From assembly GCA_030770545.1 (NCBI GenBank), contig CM061094.1:729501-793500 (forward strand): DNA of 64,000 nucleotides. The letters are read 5' to 3'. Below, piece by piece: positions 36,945-49,983 of this stretch. The position numbers and the translations under genes are program-made. The notes beneath the pieces are model-generated. The model searched no databases and had not been told where the DNA came from. It saw only the letters and a program-made list of their open reading frames with translations. The stretch's first letter is position 1; each line of letters starts with the position of its first letter. This DNA comes from Macropodus opercularis (lineage: Eukaryota; Chordata; Actinopteri; Anabantiformes; Osphronemidae).

Positions 36945-38071
36945 ATGGCTGCTCCTCGTCTCACTCTGCTCGCTGTGGCGCTGATGCTGGCCACCATCAC
37001 TCTGTGTGAAGGTAAGAAGGAGCTCGATCAGTCTGTTTGGTCTAAAGAGGTGCGCTATCATTTTTAATGTCCGCTATTAGTGTTGTTAACCTGCCAGCAG
37101 CTGTATAATCAAAATAAGTAGACAAACGTGGGGTTTGTGTGTTTTCTCTGGGTACGTTCCACACATCAGGGTCACTGGAAGCGTTCGAACTATGTGTAGT
37201 GAGAACTGGAAAAGAGAGCAGGAAACAAATCCGGCATATGCATGTATACGTGAGACATGAACGCTAAAATATCAATACAGTCAATAAGTAGAGTAAAAGT
37301 CAAGCCATAATGAAAACCCAGTACCCGGAGAACAGACTCCACACAGGAAGGCACGTGGGCGACCCAGGAATCGAACCCAGGACCTTCTTGCTGTGAGGCA
37401 ACAGTGCTGAGAACATTTATTTACATCTGTACACTGAAGAACAGAGATAGACACAGTTATATTTTTTGTTTTGCATCTTTTATTCTGCTTATTGTTTTCT
37501 TTTGTTTTTGTGTGATCAAGTGTGATTGTTCCTATCTGACCTAAACAGCACGGCCACGCGGCAAAGAGTTGTTCCATGTGACAAAAGCAATGACGTTGTC
37601 TGAATGTTTTTTCCACTGAAAGAAGAGGATGAGATTCAGTTATACAGGCCAACAGGAAATTAAAAAGGGAACAGAAAAGAAGAAGCAGATGATGTACGCA
37701 TGCGAGTGTGTTTGTTCTCGTTGCTGTTCCCTCACAGCATGTGTTTCTGTTTGTAGGTCTGCGAGGTACCGGCCCTAAGAAGTGCTGCTTCCGGTTCAAT
37801 GAGAAACCCATCGCTGAAGAAAGAGTGGTCAGCTACGTCAAGACCAGCCAGCGATGCTCTAAGCCTGCAGTTCTGTGAGTGCACAGCGTTTCACACCACC
37901 GCACCACAAACGTCCCTTGAACACGCTGGCCTTGACTTGCCGACTCTTCTTTTCAGTTTGAACACTAGGACAGGTCATCAGCTGTGTGCCAGACCTTCGA
38001 CTGCTTGGGTGAAGGATCTCATCAGCTCCCTGGATGCCAAATACCTCGTGGGAGAGAGAACCAACGCGTAA
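36945..38071 (+). CDS. CC chemokine A, complete, three coding exons
   Basis: Small secreted chemotactic ligand for a seven-helix CC receptor. Exons 36945-37011, 37757-37874 and 37957-38071 have GT-AG junctions and sum to 300 nt (99 aa plus stop), with the intron phases 1 and 2 typical of CC chemokine genes. Residues 1-23 form a signal peptide (leucine- and alanine-rich, ending LCEG). The mature part has the adjacent pair Cys32-Cys33 followed by Phe, then Cys56 and Cys72, completing the four-cysteine pattern. The usual C-terminal helix is seen in TAWVKDLISSLD. The last residues, GERTNA, form a short tail. ATG 36945 is preferred over the in-frame ATGs at 36852 and 36858: it directly precedes the signal peptide, and the others lie at or upstream of the start site predicted from the TATA-like box. 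The exact fish orthologue cannot be named from sequence alone. Confidence 0.9.
37295..37412 (-). mobile_element. SINE-like repeat in chemokine A intron 1
   Basis: The minus strand reads AGCACTGTTGCCTCACAGCAAGAAGG, then GGTTCGATTCC (B-box) and TGTGTGGAGTCTGTTCTCC, the well-known head of an abundant teleost repeat. It lies in the 745-bp first intron of chemokine A. Confidence 0.7.
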
Positions 38072-38634
38072 CCGTGGCAACTCAGCGTAGGATCTATCGG
38101 TCAACGCGTTTGGCCGATTTTGATGCTACTACTTATCCAATTATCATTTTCAAACTTTACATTTATATACATTTTATATATTTGTCTTTGCTAAGAATAG
38201 CATGCAGTAGAATAACCACAGGCTGCTCACAGCAGCTCACTGCCTGTCAAACTATATACAGAGTATATGCTTATTATTCTTGTTCATAACAAATGCTGAG
38301 GTGAGATTTGTTTACGTAAGTTAACATTTATGTACAACATGGTTTTAAGCTGCCATATAAAGTTGGATGAAATGTTGTGGTTTTGCTAAATACAATGCTG
38401 CTGTTGTTGTCAGTTGAGTTGAGTCAACTGAGCTGAACTACAGTAACGAACCCACATGGTGTCATCAGTAAACCATAAGCTATGGGCTACACTGTTCGTT
38501 CTGCACTGAACTGTTGTGAGCTTTTCACCTTGTTTTTTACCTAAAGTGTATTTTCTTCTATTTTTGGTCACGTTTTGAACCCAATTTGATACAAATCCTA
38601 ATTTATTTCTCTCTGCTGGAGTTCATTCCTTTGG

Positions 38635-38640
38635 ATTAAA
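38635..38640 (+). promoter_or_regulatory. Candidate poly(A) signal of chemokine A (ATTAAA)
   Basis: ATTAAA in TTGGATTAAAGC lies about 565 nt after the chemokine stop and is followed within 30 nt by a T-rich stretch (GTTGTTGTTTCTGG). The AT-rich interval from the stop to here is the probable 3' UTR. Confidence 0.4.
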
Positions 38641-38829
38641 GCAAAGTAAAAGTTTGACCATGTTGTTGTTTCTGGTTTTTTTTTGCATATTTACATTGTG
38701 TAAAAATGAAAGAAACAAGAAAATAAGAAACAAGAAATTAAAAGATGACCTGTGACCAGAGACCTGCAGTTAGGCTGACTTGACCCGTAGTGAGTGCGTT
38801 TGACTGGTTGTGTGTCTATATGTGGGCCA

Positions 38830-38948
38830 CACACGTGACAGACTGGAGACCTGTCCAGGGTGAACCTGCCTCTCGCCCATAGACGGCTGGGACAGACTCC
38901 AGCACAACCACCGCTACGGGAGGAAGCGGTGGAAGATGAATGAATGAA
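38830..38948 (+). mobile_element. L2-like LINE/SINE 3' tail
   Basis: GAGACCTGTCCAGGGTGAACC followed by CCTCTCGCCCATAGACGGCTGGGACAGACTCCAGC and a tail of GAATGAATGAA is the standard 3' end of fish L2-type elements and their SINEs. Only the tail is present (5' truncated). Confidence 0.65.
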
Positions 38949-40009
38949 ATTAAAAGATGGCAGAACAGTTATTAAAAGCCAAGGTTATCAAGGAGGCTTT
39001 TTTCAAAATCAAACTAAAAAGTAACTGATGTTGTGCAGCTGATTTCGTCTTCAGCGAGTGTGTTTTTCTGTGGCTCACATCTCCTACACACAGCAGGGCA
39101 GCGGTAACAAGGAAGGCTGTGGCTCTATGGGCTGTTCTCCTGGTTCTCGATCCAGTGCTTGTCACAGCAGCGGTTTATTGAATGAAAGACAACGAAGCTT
39201 GTTTTCAGTGCAGAAATATTGGGCTCATTAGAGAGAGATTGACGTGGAAGCGTTAATTCCATTTAAAAGCCACACACTGAAGCTTGGCTGTGGCTCAGTG
39301 ATGTGTTAGTCCATGTATTTAATGTGGTGACGGTCAGCTGCGGTTGAGTGGAAGCTGAATGTGCAAGTTTCCATTCGTATGTGTGAATCATTTTTCAGAA
39401 AGTACCTTGAGAGTATTCGAAACTTTCATTTGTTGCCTCATTACTCTGAGACCAACTAAGCTGGTGAAACATTGATCTTTACAAATATCAGTACTGTCAG
39501 AACTGGAAGTGATGCTCGGCCCCACAGAGCCCTGGTCTCAGCATCATGTGAGTCTGGGATGATGCAGAGACAGAAGGATGTAGAAACCCTGCATCCACAG
39601 AAGATCTGTGGTTGGTTCTCTAGATGTTGAACAACCTACAGCCCAGTTCCTTCAAACACTGTGAACCTGGAAGATCTGCTGCTGTTTGAAGGTAAAGGGT
39701 GGACACAGCAAACACTGATGTGGTTTAGATTCTCTGCTGTTCATTCACTGCATGTTGTTCAGCTCAAAGCAGCTTCTCCCAGTGTGACATCACTCTCAGC
39801 ATGAAACCTGTCAACTAGTCCGTCTTGTCAGCCAGACTGTGTTCGTCAGTAACACTGCACGGCCTGTGCTCTGCTCGATTAGCCGCCATGTGAGAGTCGG
39901 TGTCTACTGAAGCAAGTGAACAGCGGCCGACAAGGAACTTAAACAGAAGTATCACAAACACGTAACAGCACGAAAATTCCCAAAAAGTTGATTTTGCATA
40001 TTATGGCTC

Positions 40010-40015
40010 TTTAAT
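40010..40015 (-). promoter_or_regulatory. Candidate poly(A) signal of exoc3l1 (ATTAAA)
   Basis: On the minus strand ATTAAA occurs about 195 nt downstream of the exoc3l1 stop, giving a short 3' UTR. The hexamer is seen; its use is inferred. Confidence 0.35.
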
Positions 40016-40208
40016 GTGACAACATGCAAAAGGGAGCCAACTCAACTAATATGAATATTCTACAAATGTCTTAAAATTCTTTTTGAGCTGTGAGCAGTAA
40101 ACCTCAAAGTAATAACATAGGCCTTAAATTCTTTACCTCACAGAACAACGTAGGCTTTACATTTTAAAGCACAAGACAAGACTTTTGAACACAGTCTAGA
40201 GCTTGCAA

Positions 40209-43200
40209 TCACGCACACTTGGCAGTGGGCAGACAGAATGCGATGGTGGAGGGAGGCACCAGGATGTCGGTGAAGATGGGCCGATACCCAGCCGGCAGAG
40301 GCGGAGCGGTCTGCTCCAGCACGTCCAGCACAGCCGCCCGGATGTCCCTGGAGACGTCACCGCGGACGTCCAGCATCACTGAAACGTGCTCTTCACTGAG
40401 GACACGGGAAGTATTCAGTAAGCGTTCTGAAAACCCAACAGTACGGTCAGGGTCTGAGGTCACATTACCTGATGTCGGGGTACTGCGCGGCGAGTCTTGA
40501 CACCTCCAGAGTGAGCAGGCTAGTATCCTTGAGCCGAATGAAGTCAGCCAGAACGGGCAGCAGGTCTAAAGGGTTCGCCTCAGGTACTGACACGTCACCC
40601 TCCTACAACACACCATTCACACAGCGTGTATTAGCGATGAGCCGTCCTGAGCCACGACTGCGGTCATGTTTTACTCACCAGGCCATGGAAGACTTCTACC
40701 AACAGCTGTTTATCCTGAACCATCTGCTGAGCAAGCTGCCACCGCTCCTCCTCGCTGCGACACACCATCCTCTTCTGCATCAGAGCCCTGACGTACTCCA
40801 ACGCCATCAGCCACTGGGTCTCCTCCTGCAGACGCTGCACATCCAAACCAAGCAATCAGATGCCAGCACAGTGGAAGCGCACTATCCTATAACCGAACGA
40901 GGGAGGCGCGGACCTGTCGGCAGGGTGGGCGGACGCGAACGTACAGGTCCAGATGATGCTCCAGGATGTGACAGAGTTTAGGCGTGGGGGCGCCTTGGAC
41001 CAGCCAGGGACGGGTCAGCAGGCCCGGCAGGAAAGGCTGCAGGTCCAGCAGGAGCTGATCCATCACCAGGCGACAAGCCCTTCTGACAGCGCGATCCAGA
41101 GCTGCCAGTGGGTTGGGAGGCGTCCGGGAGAACTGCCCCACTGACCGTGATGACTGCTGTTGCTGCAGGCTCTCGGTGGACTTTCTGCATCATACACAAC
41201 AGACACTAAAGTCTCATTAGAGCAGCAGGGATTTAAACTGGACTCGTGACGTTTTTCTTGGTGGAAAACAACTGGGGGCACAAGGCAAAAAGGGGCAGAG
41301 AAAGGGAATAAAGCAGGTAAGCACAGGTCACAAGCAGCTTGGTAGCTAACTGTCAACTATCGCACACATCTGGCACATGTCCACGTGGTCACACTAGTGA
41401 TCATCAGCTTCTCTACCGCACATGTCAAATTCTAAAATCAAATCCATTCCTTCCATTGCTGCTACTTTGGACTTTTACACATTGATATCATTCGTAACCT
41501 GTATTAATTAACTCACCAACTCATTTGGTCCCAGGAAACAGGGAGGTGCCATTTTTGATACTTAAAATATTAGATACCTGTAGAATCTGACTCCTTGTGC
41601 CCCAACAACAGTGATCAGGTTGTTAGGTGCGATTTAATGAAACTCTTACTTGAGGATAATGCAGTTGCTGATGGAAGCCAGCAGGTAGTGGAGGTAAAAC
41701 TTGGTTTTGGTGTTACTTGGATCTCTGCGATACTCTTTCCCAAAATCCACCAGAGCTTCTCTGAACCTGAAAGTAAACATGAATAAAAGACGAGTTGAAG
41801 TGAAGCTGTGATTAGACGCCGTCTGGCGGCTGCAAGTGATGATGTACGCTAGGCAGGAAGGAAACTGCATCTCGCACTATGTAAATCAATGCATGTACAA
41901 CTATTTCATGTGTTACATGTGTTACATGTGTTACATCTGTCTGGCTGATGTCACCGCCCTCGGTCTGTACCTGCAGCTATTCTCCTCTGGCCTGGACCCA
42001 AATGTTCCCAGTGTGCAGTTGCTGGTCCAACCGACCAAGTGTTTGGTAGGTTGCTGTCTGACTTTGGTCAGCTGTTCTTTTCTCTCTTCAGAATCCCCTC
42101 ACCCCAACAAATCAAGCCTCAGTGCTGCTCCAGTGGGACACAGCTGAGAGGTAGGCGTGAGTAAACCCAGTGAGCTGCCCACAGCATCAACCACTTTGTG
42201 TCCTTGACAAGGAGATTATTACCGACGCGAGAGCAGCAGAATTCTTTATTTTGTATCGAGGCCAACAACAAATCACAAGCCGACGCCCTGCACATACTGA
42301 ATGAAACGCTGGACAGGACGAGGAAGTTAAAGCCATGTTTTATTGTCCGTTCCTCTTTGCTCACTACGTGTCTGCTAAACAGATAATTAATTACAGTTGA
42401 TTATAATCAATATCAAATCAGTGGATACAGTTTGTTGCAGCTCACCTGCAGTTATTTCTGTACAGTGGCACAGTGTTGGCTGATTTCCGACAGTGTTTTC
42501 GTTCCTTCCATTGTTTATATTTATAAACAATTTATACCTTTTGTAATATTTTGCAATATAGTTGTCAATAGTAATTCAAATAACTTATATGGTCATTTTT
42601 CCCAGGGTGGAGCCTTGTGTTATTATAATAATATTATAGACAGTCTCCTGGATAATTGTCTTAGCTTATGTTTAAATTTATGATCCTTTTAGATTGTGTA
42701 ACGCAAATGATCTGAATTTGTGCTGCTTGTGTTCCCAACAATGAACAGCAGGAATATATGGTGTAAAGGTTTGTGTAAATGCCAGACCTGTTTAAGAGGT
42801 TCTCCATCTCATACAGTCCCATCTGTATCGTTTGATCTCTGAGCGATTCTCCGATCATCAGAGCCACACGTGCGTTCTCCTCCAGCATCTGTCAGAGACC
42901 CACAAACCAAGCCCACAGCGTGAATCAGACAGGCGACGGAGTGTTTACAGGCACGTGACGCACACGCATGTGCAGTGTGTGGTGTATTCATGGGCTGTTC
43001 ACCTGTGTGATGATAGTGGGCAGGCTGGTCTGGTAGAAGCCTTCGTGGTCAGTGTCTGGCTCCTGGTCTCTCTTCCAGTCTTGCAGCTCCACCTGCAGAG
43101 CTTTGTGCATCCACTCTGACACACTTTTCTACAACAGCGAACCAACACACCTTTTAGTTAGATCATAGCCCAGATTGTTCCCGAAGGCAAATTATTTAAC

Positions 43201-46200
43201 ATCAAATTAACTTTATATCAGTGTGTGAACTTGATTTTTGGGGATTTGCGTCTTTTTAAACACTGATGATCTTCACTCTGTCCTGAACAGCACAGTTCAC
43301 AGACAGCTCACACTACGACCCTGCGCACCAAGACAAATGACCAAGGTCCGTTCAGGTTGCCGGGACATTTCATCACATTTGTAGCTGTCAGCAGCCGCTA
43401 TTAATATGTGGGAAGAGAAGTGAAGTGTGAACAGTAGAGCCCAGAGAAACGAACCTCGGTACAGTCCAACATAGGTGGGGACATGAGAGGCAGTTTGCTC
43501 ACTATAGAGCTGACAGGCCTCTCAGCTGGAGATGGAATGAGGAGAGCTTTCAGTTCCCAGAGGTCAAATGAGTCAAACAAAGCCTTTCTGGCCTCAGAGG
43601 AACAGAGTGAGAGAGATTGTATCTCATGAGAAGCCTCAGAGGAAACGACAGCATAAGAGGAGATCTCAAGCAGATAAACCAAAATGAGGTCCAGCCTGTG
43701 CATGAAGAATGGACAGTTTCAGCCGATGGGAGAATTTGGAGAGCAACCCAAACAGGATCAGCTCGTGGAAGGGGAATGAATTGCTTCAACAATGTCAGAG
43801 ATATGAACACCAAAGAAAGAACAAAGGAGATGGACAGATGGGCATGAGAAGCAGAGAATTATAGATGAGGATAAACTCATGATCAGAAACGTCGCATAGA
43901 CTTCCATCCACGCACTGATGACGCCGTTTGTCTCATGATGGGAGTATATGCTCAGAGTCAGCATGAACTAATGCAGAGGAGTTTAAAAAGCTCTGGGTTG
44001 TGGCTGGTTGAGCGGATCAACTTTAGCATCATTCATTCTTCCACTCATCAACCGTTTGCTTCAACATTTACATACTAATTAATCACTTTGCATCAGTTAA
44101 AGTGATTCATTGTAAGTGAAGTGAAGTATTCGTAGCCGTTCAGTTCACATGACGAAGGCTCCAGATCCAGAAAGTAACACGTCCTGTGCAGTAAAAGTCT
44201 ACTTCGACCTAAAACTACTCCAGCAACCACATTAACTGTTAGTTCAAGAAGGAGGCGACTCTGAACCAGCGTGACTAGTTAGTTAGTTAGTTAGTATTTG
44301 TAGCTCTATGCAGGGAAACGCTGGGATGAAGCTGCATGGATTCCTGCAGGTAGCGTTTCAGGCACATTAAAGTGAGGCCTGACCTGGTGTCTGGTACTAA
44401 CAGACGACTCACCCGAACACTCTGCACATACTTCTTCTGCAGCTGCTCCAAGCCCTCGGTGGAGATAAGAGGTCCCAGTTCTTCTCTCTCCGCGTCAGTC
44501 ACCAGCTCTGGATGACCCATCATGTCTGGGCTGGAAGAACAATTTTAGTATGGACACCTACAGTATAACATGCTTACAAATATATTCATTGTTATTTATA
44601 AACCCACAATATGATAATTAATTTACTATAATTACTCATTGACAAACTCTTTATTTGGTTATAAAAATGTGACATTATTTTTAATTCAAATGAGCAGTTC
44701 AGTCCGTTTGCAGATAGAATTTATTGTAATAGCTTCTTAAAGGCTTAAAGAAGTGTAAGTATTCACTATTTCACCAAGACAAAGTAAAGTCAGAATGAGA
44801 CACTATGAAATATTATATTATATATATATATATTAATACGAAGTGGTGAAAAAAGAAATATATATACAAAACTACCAAAAGACATATGTTGAAGTTTCAT
44901 GTAATATATTGAACATTTTAACAATGTACAATAACAATCTCCTACAATGACCAACATGATTTTCATGACCAATAACAGACCTAGCCTGTCTGGGGTGAAG
45001 ATGAGTGAGTGCAGACTGAAGATCTCTTCTGCTTGTTTACTGACCTCATCACACATCTGGGTCTCACCTGTTGTAGATGTGTAGTACCCAGTTGAGCACC
45101 GCAAAGATTTCTCCACTTTCCAGGTCCCAGTTGGTAACCTAGGCCACAAATACCACTTACATGTGTATAGCAAACACAGAAAGGCTGAATATGCTACTTT
45201 CGCTGTCTCCTGGTCGCTGACCTGTGTGAGGTGAGCATGTAAACAGCGATGGCTGACACGCAGGTAGGCTTGCCTCAGCTTGTAGTGTGGTGGAACGCAG
45301 TGCTCCAGCAGGTGGCGTACGGTGGACAGGTCGGTCATCAAACCGTGCTGGAGAGCAGAGAGGTGGCCGGCCAGGCCTGGACCTCGTGAGTGCAGGTAGG
45401 AAACACGGCGAAAGCGTGCAGAGACAGCCTCCTCCAGTACCTGGACGCCAGGACACGTGGTAAGGACAGGCCGCTCATAGACAGAGAAGGTGTGAGTGAG
45501 ACGGCGTTGACCTGGAAGAAGTGGTCTCTCCAGCAGCGAGGTCGTCCAGGCGGTAGTGGTCTGCTGCAGCCTCTGGAGCCCCCTCTCTCCTCCAGCAGAG
45601 CTTGGTCCAAGGCCTCCTCTCGTTCCACTATCCTCACTGCTGATACAAACGGTGTGGGGTTTTGTCGAGCCAGAGCCAGAGCACTGCTCACCACTGCCCA
45701 CAGCTCCTTACCTGCAATGACAGGAGCGATTCGGAGAATGGCTTCTTTATCACTCTGGCTACTCACCAATATGCCGATTCACTGGACACAACTACTACAA
45801 CTAGGATGCATCCATTCTGAAATGGCAGCCTGGCCAACTCACAAGTTGTAGACCCAATAGCACAGAACCCAGCACTTACAAACAAAATGATCTAATGTCA
45901 GCAAATCCAAAAGCGGAACAACAATAAAAACAGTACAGAACAAGCAGGAAAACAAGCCAACAATTCCGAAAACTAAAATCATTCCATAAGGCAGGAACGG
46001 TCACTGGAACAATTTACTACTACTGCGAGGAAAACAGAACCGATTCAAGTTTGGAGACCATACCCAGGGCGTCCACCAGCTGCCCAACACCAGAGAAATA
46101 CTTGGCCACCAAGCCTTGGTCTTCAGCGCTGAGCGTCCCAGCAGCCGCCTGGAGCTGCCAGAGGATGTCATCCTGCCAGCGCTCCAACTTCATCAGCCGG

Positions 46201-49200
46201 GCGTGGGCCTCCAGGAGCCGCCGGGACTCCACCAGACGCTCGGTCTCCAGCACCATGCTATGCACTGCAAAGGGTTAAATGTTGGTCATCTGTTCTTGCA
46301 GCAAGCCCTCACTGCTGCCATTGTTCATTCACATGCGGTGCGTACAGTAAGGTGGAAGGTGACCCTCTGCTCTTCTCAGCAAACTAATTCATTCTGTATG
46401 AAAGACCTTCAGCATCTCACCAGAGTAAAGTCGTGGCAGGTTGCTGACAGTAGCGAGAAGCTGGCGGTGGTTGATTGACACTTCTCGGAGCCTCTCCAGG
46501 GACTCCGCCCCCTCTGCATTTTGAATGGATTCTGCTCCTGCTTTCTTCAATGTGTGTGATGCCTCCTTCAGCTCGGCTCTGGCCTCCCGCAGCTGCTCCA
46601 GTCCCCAGCCAACCCCCTCCAGATACGACTGGACCATTGACTGAAAATTGAAACTACTGAAGTCTAACGGGCTGCAGAGACGAGAGCATTTCATTCAACT
46701 CTGATCTACTTGGTGTGATGGTGTTGTCACCTTGAGTCTGGTGTGTATGGAGGCAGTCCTCTGACTCTCTCTCTTCCTGTACTGGCTCAGTCGCTCAAGA
46801 TACTCAGGGCGACAAAAAACACCTGATGCCCACTTCAAGGCAGCACCACGGGCCAAGCGTTCAGCCCGCTCCACCTCCGGCCATACCTCAGCTACTGACG
46901 CTGTGTCAGCTGTGACAATGACATGACAGCAAAACTGGTTTAATTTCAAAGTGGAACAACCAACAGCTGCTTGGACAATGGGGTGCGACACTGTACAAAA
47001 CAGTCTTCACATCCCTTCACATTATATTGTCCATACTTTGACACATAATGATTAGGTGAAATTTGAAGTTTTTGAAGTTTTTTTACCTAAAAAATTTACC
47101 TAAACATATATTGAAAAACAAAGCTCCAACCAGATTCCGAGGGAGGCTGAAGACATGGAGTCCGAGTGGACAATGTTCTCCACTTCCATTGTCAGTGCGG
47201 TTGTTCATAGTTGTGTCCGTAAGGTCTCTGGTGCCTGTGGTGGTGGTCATCCCAGAACCCAGTGGTGGACACCGGAAGTAAGAGATGTGATCAAGCTGAA
47301 GAAAGACTCCTACTGAGCATGGTTGGCTTGTGGAACTCCGGAAGCAGCTGATGGGCATCGACAGGTCAGATGTGCTGCAGCACGAGCAGTCGCAAAGGCA
47401 AAAACTCGGGCCTGGGAGGAGTGTGGGGAGGCCATGGAGGAGGAATACCAGTTGGCCTTGAAGCGGTCCTGGCAAACTGTCCGGTGTCTCGGGAGGGGGA
47501 AGCAGTCCTTTACCAACACTGTGGTGTGTGTGGTGTGTGTGGGTGGAGGTAGGGAGCTGTTCACCTCAACTCGGGACGTCATTGGACAGTGGAAGGAATA
47601 CTTCGAGGATCTCCTCAATCCCACTGGCACGTTTTGAGGAAGCAGATTGAGGAAGCAGAGCTGGAGCACTTGGAAGTGGACTCCTCCATCACCCAAGCTG
47701 AAGTCACAGAGGGGGTTAGCAAACTCCATGGTGGCAAGGCATCAGGGGTGGATGAGATTCGCCCTGAATGCCTCAAGGCTCTGGATCTAGTGGGTCTGTC
47801 TTGGTTGACACGCCTCTGCAACATTATTTGGAGGTTGGGAACCGTACCTCTGGACTGCACAACCGGGGTGGTTGTCCCACTTTTCAAAAAGGGAGATTGT
47901 GTTTCAACTATAGGGGGATCACGCTTCTCAGCCTCCCCGGGAAAGTCTATGCCAGGATACTGGAGAAGAGAATCAGACCGATAGTCAAACCTCGGATTCA
48001 GGAGGAACAATGCGGTTTTGGGCCTGGCCGCGGAACACTGGACCAGCTCTACACCCTGTCCAGAGCGCTCAAGGGTTCATGGGAGTTCACCCAACCAGTC
48101 CACATGTGTTTTGTGGACCTGGAGAAGGCGTTCGACCGCATCTCTCGCGACATTCTGTGGGAGGTGCTCTGGGAGTTTGGGGTCCGGGGCCCTTTGTTGA
48201 GGGTATACAACCGTAGCAGGAGCTTGGTTCGCATTAACTCAGACTTGTTTCCAGTGCATGCTGGACTCCAACTAGACCGGTTCTGTTCATAATTTTTATG
48301 AACAGAATTTTATTTTATCCCAGTCCACGGCCATGGTTCTCGACCGAAAAAGGGTGGCTTGCTCTCTCTGGGTAGGGGAGGAGTTACTGCCCCAAGTGGA
48401 GGAGTTCAAGTATCTCAGGGTTTTGTTCTCGAGTGAGGGACAGACTGATCGGTGCATTGGCAGCAGCAATGCGGTCTGCGTACCGGTCTGTTGTGGTGAA
48501 GAAGAAACTGAGCAAAAGGGCAAAGCTCTATTTACCGGTCGATCTACGTTCCTACTCTCACCTATCGTCATGAACTTTGGGTCGTGACCGAAAGGACGAG
48601 ATCTCGGATACAAGCAGCCGAAATGAGCTTCCTTCGCAGGGTGAGGATAGGGTGAGGAGCTCAGTCACTCGGAAGGAGCTTGGAGTAAACCCGCTGCTCC
48701 TCCACATCGAGAGGAGTCAGTTGAGTTGACTCTGACATCTATTTAGGATGCCTCCTGGACGTCTCCCTGGGGAGGTGTTCCGGGCATGTCCAGCTGGGAG
48801 GAGGGCCCGGGGAAGACCCAGGACATGCTGGAGAGACTACGTCTCCCAGTTGGCCTGGGAGCGCCTTGGGGTCCCCCTGGAAGAGCTGGAGGAAGTGTCC
48901 AGGGAGAGGGAAGTATGGGGCTCTCTGCTTAGACTGATGCCCCCGCAACCCGGCTCCGGATAAAGCGGAAGAAGATGAAAGAATGAATGAATGAATTAAC
49001 TAAACTGGTCAAATAAAAGATACTTTAGAACTTCAAAGATGTTCCATCACAGATAAACAAGCAAATTTTGAGCAAATCATTTCAATTATAACAACTGAAA
49101 ATGTATTGAAAATGTATATGTAACAAAAATTCCTTTAGCAACTAGTGAGAAACCTTCCCAAAGACACAAAAGCAGGACGTGACCTCATTATCTGCCAAGT

Positions 49201-49983
49201 GAGGTTTCACTTACACAGCCAGCGTCATTATTTCTGTGTCTACAGCAGCTCTGCCTCAAAGAAGTGTTCAAAAATAAAAGTCACTGTGCTGCGATAAGGT
49301 TGTCTCCCAGCTGAGCAGTCAGGGATTTACTGCACACTTTCTCCTTTATGCATTCAGCAGACGTACATCCTGGTTTCGTTACAGCTCTGAATATTGTCTC
49401 CAAATATCTTCCTTCCGTGCTTTTACTGTTGCAGCTTTCTGTCTCAATGTCTTAATTGGTCTTAATTGAATAATGTGCTGGTTAGTGACGCAGCAGAGAG
49501 TAATGTGCTGAGCTAGGTCACAGGCATAAAGGAGTCTTTGTATGAGTCTAAGTTTGGAAGCTTAGGTGACGAGGTTAAAGCGAGGACATATGGTAAATGG
49601 GAAATATCGTAATTCATGTCTGTGCCTCTTTTTACATCTGTCTCTCATCCAAAACCAGTTTCTTTATTTTAAACTGTAAAACAACATTTAAAGACAGATG
49701 ACAACACTTTACTTCTTCTGTGTGATAAACCCCTAAGAATCTCAGCCTGCATACACGTAGCTATAATCAGGGAGGAGCCTTCATCACTGCCCATACGTTA
49801 TTATCAGTGACTAAATGATGAAAAGTGAGAGTCCATTCATTTGTCACGCACTCCTTCTGCCAGCTCCCAGCAGTGTGCAGGCGTAAAGGAAGACGTTTGC
49901 CATCAGGCAAAGCGTGTCTGTGTGTGGACCGTTCCATTACCTTCCGGTTTGTCACCATCATTCTTCTGATCTCCTGCTGACAT
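40209..49983 (-). CDS. exoc3l1: Exocyst complex component 3-like 1 (Sec6 family), complete, fifteen coding exons
   Basis: Paralogue of exocyst subunit EXOC3/Sec6, a tether for secretory vesicles at the plasma membrane. Exons in coding order: 49983-49941, 46900-46731, 46640-46421, 46264-46064, 45711-45512, 45440-45222, 45138-45068, 44530-44413, 43128-43003, 42888-42788, 41766-41650, 41184-40914, 40834-40679, 40602-40469, 40395-40209. All junctions are GT-AG, and the sum is 2334 nt (777 aa plus stop; human EXOC3L1 is 746). The family is shown by WPEVERAERLARGAALKWAS in exon 2 and MVQSYLEG in exon 3, which match EXOC3L1 better than EXOC3; FYQTSLPTIITQ, YVRALMQKRMVCR and DISEEHVSVMLDVRGDVSRD follow in the C-terminal helical bundles. 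Exon 1 encodes only 14 codons (MSAGDQKNDGDKPE) and was chosen because its phase 1 donor exactly fits the exon 2 acceptor; it is the least certain part. SMPD3 and EXOC3L1 are also linked in human. Confidence 0.92.
47118..48995 (+). mobile_element. 5'-truncated, internally deleted LINE in exoc3l1 intron 1
   Basis: A plus-strand non-LTR element antisense to exoc3l1. It enters after the endonuclease (ESEWTMFSTSIV) and continues through a linker (ACGTPEAADGHRQ) and the reverse transcriptase: GGKASGVDEIRPE, ITLLSLPGKVYARILEK, EEQCGFGPGRGTLDQL, MCFVDLEKAFDRI. Then the frame jumps at about 48292-48330 from DLFPVHAGL to MVLDRKRVAC. That skips the FADD catalytic box, so the copy cannot be active. C-terminal motifs MPPGRLPGEVFRACPAG and ERLGVPLEELEEV follow, and a (GAAT)n tail ends it near 48995. 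It belongs to the Rex/L2/CR1-like group of fish LINEs; I cannot settle the clade. Confidence 0.85.

Noticed and set aside
46901..46991. In-frame ATG upstream of exoc3l1 exon 2 as the start codon
   Set aside because: The added residues do not resemble the family, the sequence immediately before 46900 looks like an acceptor (GACACAG), and an upstream exon fits the phase exactly.
47589..48292. Reverse-transcriptase-like frames as a host gene
   Set aside because: They are pieces of a 5'-truncated, frameshifted LINE with a deleted catalytic box in an intron.
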